Assembly (NCBI GenBank): GCA_963783045.1 | Contig: CAWAMD010000009.1 | Coordinates: 124,001 to 188,000, forward strand | DNA: 64,000 bases | Direction of reading: 5' to 3' | Origin: CAWAMD01 sp963783045 | Lineage (GTDB): Bacteria > Actinomycetota > Nitriliruptoria > Nitriliruptorales > Nitriliruptoraceae | Part shown: in pieces, positions 58,696 to 64,000 of the stretch | Numbering within the stretch: position 1 is the first letter of the stretch | Layout of the letters: each line of letters opens with the position of its first letter | The notes under the pieces: model-generated | The model's input: only the letters and a program-made list of their open reading frames with translations | The model's database searches: none | Told to the model about the DNA's origin: nothing | Program-made: the position numbers and the translations under genes

Positions 58696-59411
58696 CCGCG
58701 GTCAGCGACGCCGCCGCGACCGGCCCCGCCGCGCTCGCGGAGCGCCTCGGGGTCCACCTGAACGACCCCGGTCTCTTCGAGCTCGCCCTCACCCACCGCT
58801 CCTACGCCTTCGAGCAGGGCGGGCTCGACACGAACGAGCGGCTCGAGTTCCTCGGCGACGCCGTGCTGGCGCTCGTGGTGACCGACGAGATCTTCCACGC
58901 TCACCTCGACTCGGCGGAGGGACGGCTCGCGAAGCTGCGGGCGGCCGCCGTGAAGACCGCGACACTGGCGGCGGTCGCGCGCGAGATCGGACTCGGCGCG
59001 TTCGTGCGGCTCGGCAAGGGCGAGACGGCCTCCGGGGGCGCCGACAAGGACTCGATCCTCGCGGACACCCTCGAGGCCGTCATCGGGGCCTACTACCTCG
59101 ACCGCGGGTTCCTCGACGCCTACGACCTCGTCCAGCGGCTGTTCGCCGACCGTCTCGAGTCGCTCGCCGGGCGGGGCGCGGCGCTGGACTACAAGACGAG
59201 CCTGCAGGAGCTCGTCGCCTCGCGCTTCGAGCAGCTGCCGATCTACCAGGTCAGCGACGAGGGGCCCGACCACCAGAAGACCTTCACCGCCACCGTGGCG
59301 GTGAACCACCGGACCGTGGGGCGCGGGCAGGGAGGCAGCAAGAAGCAGGCGGAGCAGCGGGCCGCGAAGGAGGCCTACGAGATCCTCGTGTCCGAGGACG
59401 GGGAGGGCTGA
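58692..59411 (+). CDS. rnc: ribonuclease III
   Basis: RNase III cleaves double-stranded RNA, maturing rRNA precursors. The 239-residue protein has the signature NERLEFLGDAVLALV near residue 56 with catalytic Glu and Asp, the second acidic motif DTLEAVIGAYYLDRG near 124, and a C-terminal dsRNA-binding domain (DYKTSLQELVASRFEQLPI; GRGQGGSKKQAEQRAAKEA). ATG 58692 overlaps the PlsX-like gene (ATGA). The Fpg-like gene follows after 192 bases. Confidence 0.95.
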   Translation: MTAVSDAAATGPAALAERLGVHLNDPGLFELALTHRSYAFEQGGLDTNERLEFLGDAVLALVVTDEIFHAHLDSAEGRLAKLRAAAVKTATLAAVAREIGLGAFVRLGKGETASGGADKDSILADTLEAVIGAYYLDRGFLDAYDLVQRLFADRLESLAGRGAALDYKTSLQELVASRFEQLPIYQVSDEGPDHQKTFTATVAVNHRTVGRGQGGSKKQAEQRAAKEAYEILVSEDGEG

Positions 59412-59603
59412 CCGCCCGGACACCCCGCGCGTCCGCCGACGCGGTTCGTCGAGCGCACCGGTCCGCCACCACCGAGGACCAACCCGGCGCACCGACGTCA
59501 CACGGCCGACGTGACATCAGACAATTCGACCACGTTCGATCAACGACCGTCCCGATGCGAGGGACGAGACGACACCGGCCCGTCCGGTGACAGGAGGACC
59601 ACC

Positions 59604-60449
59604 GTGCTGGAGCTGCCCGAAGTCGAGGTTCTGCGCAAGGATCTCGAGAAAGAGGTCGTCGGCAAGCGCGTCAAGGAGGTGATCATCTCCACCGCGAGCA
59701 TCGTCAGGCCGTTCCACCACACGCGCCCCGAGCTCGTGGAGGCGCTCGAGGGACGCAAGATCGAGGGCGCCCGCCGGCGCGGGAAGATGGTCTTCCTCGA
59801 CCTCGACGAGGGCATGACGTGGGTCATCGACCCCGGCGCCACCTCGTCCCTGCACCGCGAGACCGCGAACGAGCCCGCCGGTGACGACACGCACATGATC
59901 GTGTCGTTCACGATCGGCGGCGCCATCCACGTCTCCGACCCGAACAAGGAGCCGTCGGCCAGCACCGGCGTCGTCCCCACCGATGAGGCACTCGAGCAGG
60001 CCGGCATCCAGCCGGACGCGCTCGACCCGCTCGACGACAACCCGACCTGGATGGACTTCGGACAGCGCCTGCACGACGCCGCGAAGCCCCTGCGGTCGGT
60101 GCTGACGGACGGGGACACGATCGTCGGGCTCGGGGACGTCTACGCGGACGAGATCCTGTGGGAGTCGGGGCTGCGTCACGACCGGGCGTCCGCTTCGCTG
60201 TCGACCCAGGAGGTCCGCCGGCTCTACCGCGCGATGCAGGAGGTCATCCACGCGGCCATCAAGCAGCGCGGTTCGAGCCTCGACGAGGTGGAGCACGAGG
60301 TCGCCGTGGACGAGGAGGGCGAGGCCGCCGAGCACCTGAAGGTGTTCGGTCGGGAGGGCCTGCCCTGCTTCCGCTGCCGCCAGCCGATCCTGCGGACGCG
60401 CATCAAGAAGGGCGTCTACACCTACCACTGCGAGCAGTGCATGATCTGA
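59604..60449 (+). CDS. Fpg/Nei-like DNA glycosylase fold protein with altered active site
   Basis: A 281-residue Fpg/MutM-fold protein in the canonical fpg position (rnc-fpg-acyP-smc). N-terminal LELPEVEVLRKDLEKE, RRRGKMVFLDLDEGM with the beta-hairpin lysine, and the zinc finger CFRC ... CEQC are all present. However, the N-terminal catalytic Pro (MPELPEV) is Leu, the helix-two-turn-helix Asn (GxGNxYA) is Asp in GLGDVYADEIL, and the zinc-finger Arg five residues before the third Cys is Val. It may bind damaged DNA without glycosylase/lyase chemistry, or use another nucleophile. The GTG at 59604 follows AGGAGG; no alternative start gives a Pro. Confidence 0.8.
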   Translation: MLELPEVEVLRKDLEKEVVGKRVKEVIISTASIVRPFHHTRPELVEALEGRKIEGARRRGKMVFLDLDEGMTWVIDPGATSSLHRETANEPAGDDTHMIVSFTIGGAIHVSDPNKEPSASTGVVPTDEALEQAGIQPDALDPLDDNPTWMDFGQRLHDAAKPLRSVLTDGDTIVGLGDVYADEILWESGLRHDRASASLSTQEVRRLYRAMQEVIHAAIKQRGSSLDEVEHEVAVDEEGEAAEHLKVFGREGLPCFRCRQPILRTRIKKGVYTYHCEQCMI

Positions 60450-60533
60450 CGGTGTCCGACGGTGGCCGCCTCGCGGCGGTCACCGCGGGTGCCCCACCTA
60501 CCGTGGGTGGTGCTGCCGACCGAGGAGCAGGCG

Positions 60534-60833
60534 ATGGCCGACGCCGAGCGCGACGACCGCACGATCGCACGCCACCTGATGGTCGCCGGACGCGTGCAGG
60601 GCGTCTTCTTCCGTGACTCGACGCGGCAGCAGGCACAACGCCGTGGCGTGCGGGGCTGGGTGCGCAACACCGCGGACGGATCCGTCGAGACATGGCTCGA
60701 GGGCGCTCCTGAGGACGTGGACGCGGTTCAGCGCTGGATCCGCGAGGGTGGACCGTCGGCCGCTTCGGTCGACCAGGTCGACGCGACGGAGGAGGAACCG
60801 GCCGGTCACGACGGATTCTCGGTCCGGCGGTGA
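60534..60833 (+). CDS. acyP: acylphosphatase
   Basis: Acylphosphatase hydrolyses acyl-phosphates such as acetyl phosphate. The 99-residue protein has the catalytic Arg in GRVQGVFFRDSTRQQAQRR and the Asn in GWVRNTADGSVETWLEGAPE, the standard pair. The N-terminal ten residues are acidic and extra. ATG 60534 follows GAGGAG. It sits between the Fpg-like gene and smc as in many actinobacteria. A GGTCC-TCTC-GGACC hairpin follows the stop. Confidence 0.92.
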   Translation: MADAERDDRTIARHLMVAGRVQGVFFRDSTRQQAQRRGVRGWVRNTADGSVETWLEGAPEDVDAVQRWIREGGPSAASVDQVDATEEEPAGHDGFSVRR

Positions 60834-60857
60834 CGGGCCGGTCCTCTCGGACCACTC

Positions 60858-60887
60858 TGGACGGGCCGGTCAAGCCTGAGGTAGGAT
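60858..60887 (+). promoter_or_regulatory. promoter before the small coiled-coil gene
   Basis: TGGACG (60858-60863) and TAGGAT (60882-60887), spacing 18. It implies a 5' leader of about 300 bases before the ATG at 61194. Confidence 0.45.
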
Positions 60888-60960
60888 CAGATCCGTCACT
60901 GCGACCCGCATGCGACGCCCACGCGAGGCTGCAGCAATGCCGACCGCTGGGCATGGTCCT

Positions 60961-60977
60961 CGCCTCACCGTGAGGCG
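60961..60977. promoter_or_regulatory. 17-bp palindrome in a long leader
   Basis: CGCCTCAC-C-GTGAGGCG is a perfect dyad with one central base. It lies 74 bases downstream of the -10 in a 300-base stretch without a supported gene (60834-61193). That stretch also holds nested hairpins (GACCGG ... CCGGTC with CCGGTG ... CACCGG inside, around 60980-61018). It could be an operator or part of a structured leader RNA. Confidence 0.45.
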
Positions 60978-61193
60978 CCGACCGGGTCCGGTGGCGCTCA
61001 CCCGGCACCGGTCGAGCACCTGCCCGAGCGTCGGACCAGCACTCGGACCTGTCGGGAACTGGGAGTCGAGACCGAAACGGGTGAGCACCGACCTTGAACA
61101 TCGTCGGTGGCGAGCTGACCGCGGCCGAGCCGCGCACTCGCCGACCGCACCACCGATCACCACGTGACCGAGCCGGTCAGGAGGGAACGACGG

Positions 61194-61409
61194 ATGGGTA
61201 AGGCCCTCATGGGGACGTACGCCACGCCACGGAGCATCGAGCTGCTCGAGGAGGTCCGCGCTCTTCGCGAGCGTGTGGCCCAGCTGGAGCGTGCACTCGC
61301 GGACGCCGAGCAGGCGGCCGAGCGACGGGAGCCCGCCGTGGTGACGATCGAGGATGCGTCCGAGGCCGTGTCGGTCGCCGAGCGCGAGCGGACGCCTGTG
61401 CAGGCCTGA
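61194..61409 (+). CDS. small coiled-coil protein upstream of smc
   Basis: A 71-residue protein that I do not recognise by name. After MGKALMGTYATPRSIELLEE comes a short coiled coil (VRALRERVAQLERALADAEQ) and an acidic tail (EDASEAVSVAERERTPVQA). ATG 61194 has GGAGGGA seven to eight bases upstream; GTG 61164 is also open. Similar small MGKAL-type proteins occur in actinobacteria. It is bracketed by its own promoter and a strong terminator, so it is transcribed independently of smc. Confidence 0.65.
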   Translation: MGKALMGTYATPRSIELLEEVRALRERVAQLERALADAEQAAERREPAVVTIEDASEAVSVAERERTPVQA

Positions 61410-61428
61410 GGCCGAGGGAACACCGACG

Positions 61429-61451
61429 AGCGGGCCCCGAACGGGCCCGCT
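61429..61451 (+). terminator. terminator after the small coiled-coil gene
   Basis: AGCGGGCCC (61429-61437), loop CGAAC, GGGCCCGCT (61443-61451), extended by AACAC/GTGTT on the outside. A strong stem 19 bases after the stop. Confidence 0.75.
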
Positions 61452-61477
61452 TCGCCGTGTTCGGGGGCTCATGACGC

Positions 61478-61483
61478 TAGGCT
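61478..61483 (+). promoter_or_regulatory. -10 of smc
   Basis: TAGGCT, which gives a leader of about 115 bases for smc. The start of the leader carries the 13-bp repeats at 61493-61531. Confidence 0.4.
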
Positions 61484-61492
61484 CGGGGCCGC

Positions 61493-61531
61493 TTTCCCCA
61501 CGTGACTTCCCCACGCGACCTTCCCCAACGA
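61493..61531 (+). repeat. three 13-bp direct repeats in the smc leader
   Basis: TTTCCCCACGTGA (61493-61505), CTTCCCCACGCGA (61506-61518) and CCTTCCCCAACGA (61519-61531), followed by a partial copy CTTCCGCC. They lie just downstream of the -10 and could bind a regulator at DNA or RNA level. Confidence 0.7.
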
Positions 61532-61605
61532 CTTCCGCCAGCAGCCCCGCGACCATGGGTTCCGCGAGGACGTGCCCGCAGGCAGGTCCGAAGGAGACGA
61601 CGTCC

Positions 61606-64000
61606 GTGTTCCTCAAGTCCCTCACGATCAGGGGCTTCAAGTCCTTCGCCGACAAGACGGTGCTCAACGTCGAGCCCGGCATCACGGTCATCGTCGGACC
61701 GAACGGCTCGGGCAAGTCCAACGTCGTCGACGCCCTCGCATGGGTGCTCGGCACGCACTCGGCCAAGAAGGTCCGTGGTGGCACGATGTCCAACGTCATC
61801 TTCGCCGGCTCGCCGACCCGTCGGGCTCTCGGCCAGGCCAGCGTCGAGATCGTCATCGACAACTCGCAGGGCCAGCTCGGGACTGCGGGGATCGGCACCT
61901 CCGGGTCGGCGCAGCAGTTCAGCGAGGTCCGGGTCGCCCGCACGATCTACGCGAGCGGCGAGAACGTGTACGAGATCAACGGCGAGGACGTCCGCGCCCT
62001 CGACGTGCAGGAGCTGCTCAGCGACACCGGCCTCGGCCGTGAGCTGCACACGATCGTCGGTCAGGGGCAGCTCGACGAGATCCTGAACGCCAAGCCGGAG
62101 GAGCGGCGCAAGTTCATCGAGGAGGCGGCCGGCATCCTCAAGCACCGTCGCCGCCGTGAGCGGGCGCTGCGCAAGCTCGACCAGGTCGACGCCCACATCG
62201 AGAAGCTCACGAGCGTCCTGCGCGAGCTGAGGCGTCAGCTGCGGCCGCTCGAGCGTCAGGCCGAGGCTGCCAACCGCTACACGGCCCTGCAGTCGGACCT
62301 GCGCGAGGTCCAGGTCCAGATCGCCGCGCACGACCTCGCGCGTCTGCGGGCCCGCTGGGAGCGCGACGCCGCCGGGGACTCCGACGCCGCGACCCGCCAG
62401 CAGGAGGCCGAGGAGGCCGTCGCGGCCCAGCGGGCCCGCGCCACCGAGGTCGAGGAGTCGCTCGGGCGCATGTCGCCGCAGGCCGAGAAGGCACAGTCGA
62501 CCTACTACCGGCTCTCCTCGCTGCTCGAGCGGCTGAAGGGGACCGCGGACCTCATCGACGCGAAGCGCCGCCACCTCGTCGAGTACGTCGAGGAGCCGCT
62601 CGCCGGCCGGCCGCCCGACGAGCTGCGGGCCCAGGCCCAGCGGCTCCAGGCGACCCGAGAGGAGCGGCAGCACGAGCGCGAGGACGCCCGAACGACCCTC
62701 GAGGAGGCCATGGCGGCCCGTCGGGCGGCCGAGCAGGATCGCCGCGCCCATGAGGCCGAGGTCCAGGCCGAGGCACGTCGTCGCGCCGAGCAGCGCGAGC
62801 GCGTGCTGCGCTGGGAGGGCGAGATCTCGGCGCTGCGGGGCGCCATCGCCACGACCGAGGCCGAGCTCGGCCGGGTGACCGCCCAGCTCGGTGGGCTCGA
62901 CGACCGGGTCGCGGAGGCCGATGCGGCCGTCGACAAGGTGCAGGACACCATCCAGCGGCTCGACGCCCGCGAGGTCGAGCTGACCGCCACGCTCGAGTCG
63001 GCCGAGGCGCTCGTCGAGCAGGCCCAGGGACAGGTCGACCAGCTCGCGGCCCGCCAGGGCGAGCTCGAGCGGGAGCGCTCGTCGCAGGAGGCGCGGGCCG
63101 AGGCGCTGCGTGCCGCGCTGGCGAACACCGACGACGGCACCGCCGCACTGCTCGACGCCGACCTCGACGGGGTGCTCGGGCCGGTGGCCGGCTACGTCCG
63201 CGTGGAGGCCGCCGCGGACGCCGCCGTGGCCGCCGCGCTCGGACCGCTCGGCGAGGCCGTGGTCGTCGCCAGCCCGGAGGGCGCCCGCCGGGCGGTCGCG
63301 TGGCTGCGCGAGCGCGCAGCCGGCAGCGCCGTCGTCCTCGCCGCCCGTTCCCACGAGGCCCCGGCACCCACGCTCGCCGACGACGCGCGTCAGCAGCTCG
63401 CAGCTGCCGGCGCCATCCCCGTGGGCGACCACCTCGCGCCCCGCGACGGCGAGACGGCCGCACAGGTCGTCGACGCGCTGCGGGGCGCCCTGGCGCACAC
63501 GTGGGTGGTCGCCGACTGGGACGCCGCCGTGCTGCTGCACGGCCGACACCCCGGGCTGACCTTCGTCACCGCGCACGGCGACGTGGCCGGCCCCCGGGGC
63601 TACGCCGGCGGGCAGGCACCCGAGCAGTCGGCCGTCCTGACCGCCACCGCCGCCGAGGACGCCGAGCATCGCGTCGCGCAGCTCGACACCGAGCTCGCGG
63701 CGGTCCGCGGGTCGCTCGACGAGGCGACGGGCGTGCTCGCCGATCGCCGCACGCAGCTGGCGGCCGCCACCGAGCGGATCAACGAGTCCGACGCGCAGAT
63801 CACCGCGGCGGCCGAGCAGCTCGCCCGGCTCAACAAGGAGCTGCACTCGCTCGCGAACCAGCGCGAGATCGTCGCCGCGCAGGCCACCGAGCTGGGCGAG
63901 GTCCTCGAGCGCGACCGCGCGGCCCTGTCCGAGATGAACGCCCGCGGCCCCGACGTGGACGACCCCGAGCCGGTGGACGACGGGCCCGACGAGGTCGCCG
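61606..64000 (+). CDS. smc: chromosome segregation protein SMC, 5' part (continues beyond window)
   Basis: SMC is the ATPase of the condensin complex that organises and separates chromosomes. About 798 residues are visible. The N-terminal head has SLTIRGFKSFADKTVL, Walker A VIVGPNGSGKSNVVDALAWV and the Q-loop TIVGQGQLDEILNAKPEERR. A long coiled coil follows from about residue 170 to 490. The hinge domain is from about residue 510 (LDGVLGPVAGYVRVEAAADA). The returning coiled coil starts near 690 and runs off the end; the C-terminal ATPase half is missing only because the window stops. GTG 61606 has AAGGAG about nine bases upstream. Confidence 0.95.
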   Translation, partial: MFLKSLTIRGFKSFADKTVLNVEPGITVIVGPNGSGKSNVVDALAWVLGTHSAKKVRGGTMSNVIFAGSPTRRALGQASVEIVIDNSQGQLGTAGIGTSGSAQQFSEVRVARTIYASGENVYEINGEDVRALDVQELLSDTGLGRELHTIVGQGQLDEILNAKPEERRKFIEEAAGILKHRRRRERALRKLDQVDAHIEKLTSVLRELRRQLRPLERQAEAANRYTALQSDLREVQVQIAAHDLARLRARWERDAAGDSDAATRQQEAEEAVAAQRARATEVEESLGRMSPQAEKAQSTYYRLSSLLERLKGTADLIDAKRRHLVEYVEEPLAGRPPDELRAQAQRLQATREERQHEREDARTTLEEAMAARRAAEQDRRAHEAEVQAEARRRAEQRERVLRWEGEISALRGAIATTEAELGRVTAQLGGLDDRVAEADAAVDKVQDTIQRLDAREVELTATLESAEALVEQAQGQVDQLAARQGELERERSSQEARAEALRAALANTDDGTAALLDADLDGVLGPVAGYVRVEAAADAAVAAALGPLGEAVVVASPEGARRAVAWLRERAAGSAVVLAARSHEAPAPTLADDARQQLAAAGAIPVGDHLAPRDGETAAQVVDALRGALAHTWVVADWDAAVLLHGRHPGLTFVTAHGDVAGPRGYAGGQAPEQSAVLTATAAEDAEHRVAQLDTELAAVRGSLDEATGVLADRRTQLAAATERINESDAQITAAAEQLARLNKELHSLANQREIVAAQATELGEVLERDRAALSEMNARGPDVDDPEPVDDGPDEVA

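Noticed and set aside
60910..61167. 85-residue frame in the leader before the small coiled-coil gene
   Set aside because: No ribosome-binding site, Arg/Pro-rich composition typical of non-coding high-GC DNA, and overlap with hairpins.

Overview
The window is a 64 kb stretch of high-GC (roughly 70% or more by eye), densely coded chromosomal DNA from an actinomycete-type bacterium. Supporting signs are frequent GTG starts, chains of ATGA-overlapping genes, coenzyme F420 genes (cofC, an LLM-class oxidoreductase), a SepIVA/DivIVA-like coiled-coil protein, and the gene order gpsA-ddl-thiL-thiD-rpmB-DAK2-recG-rsmD-coaD-DUF177-rpmF-rnc-fpg-acyP-smc that is familiar from Actinomycetota. I cannot fix the genus; a deep-branching actinobacterial class is my inference. 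No transposase, phage gene, CRISPR array or replication origin was seen.

Region 1 (1-8.9 kb): the end of a BTAD-domain regulator, a D-2-hydroxyacid dehydrogenase, murI, an M20 amidohydrolase, a HAD hydrolase, two RDD membrane proteins, leuB-ilvE, an alpha/beta hydrolase and dodecin. Region 2 (9.2-20.1 kb): an accessory operon of eight overlapping or closely spaced genes for a surface glycan or glycolipid. It encodes a glycosidase-GT2 fusion, an ABC exporter fused to a degenerate APH-type kinase domain, a GT4 transferase, an Acetyltransf_6 acyltransferase, two sulfotransferases, a PIG-L deacetylase and a GT-B/CgeB-like transferase. Region 3 (20.2-26.6 kb): citramalate synthase cimA, preceded by a leader peptide with four consecutive Ile codons and competing hairpins (a probable isoleucine attenuator), then an FAH-family hydrolase, an ArsC-like protein, purB and gltX. 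Region 4 (26.7-38.9 kb): tRNA-Gln and tRNA-Glu, an acyltransferase, dapE, dapD and dapC of the succinylase lysine/DAP route, a DUF368 protein, serB, and a flavin dehydrogenase. Region 5 (39-64 kb): the conserved housekeeping block ending in the first two thirds of smc.

How the genes work together: leuB, ilvE and cimA belong to branched-chain amino acid synthesis, and the leader suggests cimA is tuned by charged tRNA-Ile. DapC, DapD, DapE, MurI and Ddl feed peptidoglycan precursors. GltX lies directly upstream of the tRNA-Gln and tRNA-Glu genes, its probable two substrates. RpmF, RpmB, RsmD and Rnc serve ribosome and RNA maturation; RecG, the Fpg-like protein and SMC act on DNA.

Three cautions. 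First, five genes (ilvE, cimA, gltX, the DUF368 gene and a LapA-like gene) are each broken by one or two single extra bases; six +1 insertions in important genes look like sequencing or assembly error rather than biology. Second, the Fpg-like protein and the PlsX-like protein both sit in the canonical position of their families but lack signature residues. Third, three different palindromic repeat elements (2355-2480, 39018-39124, 47935-48070) lie between genes and are unexplained.
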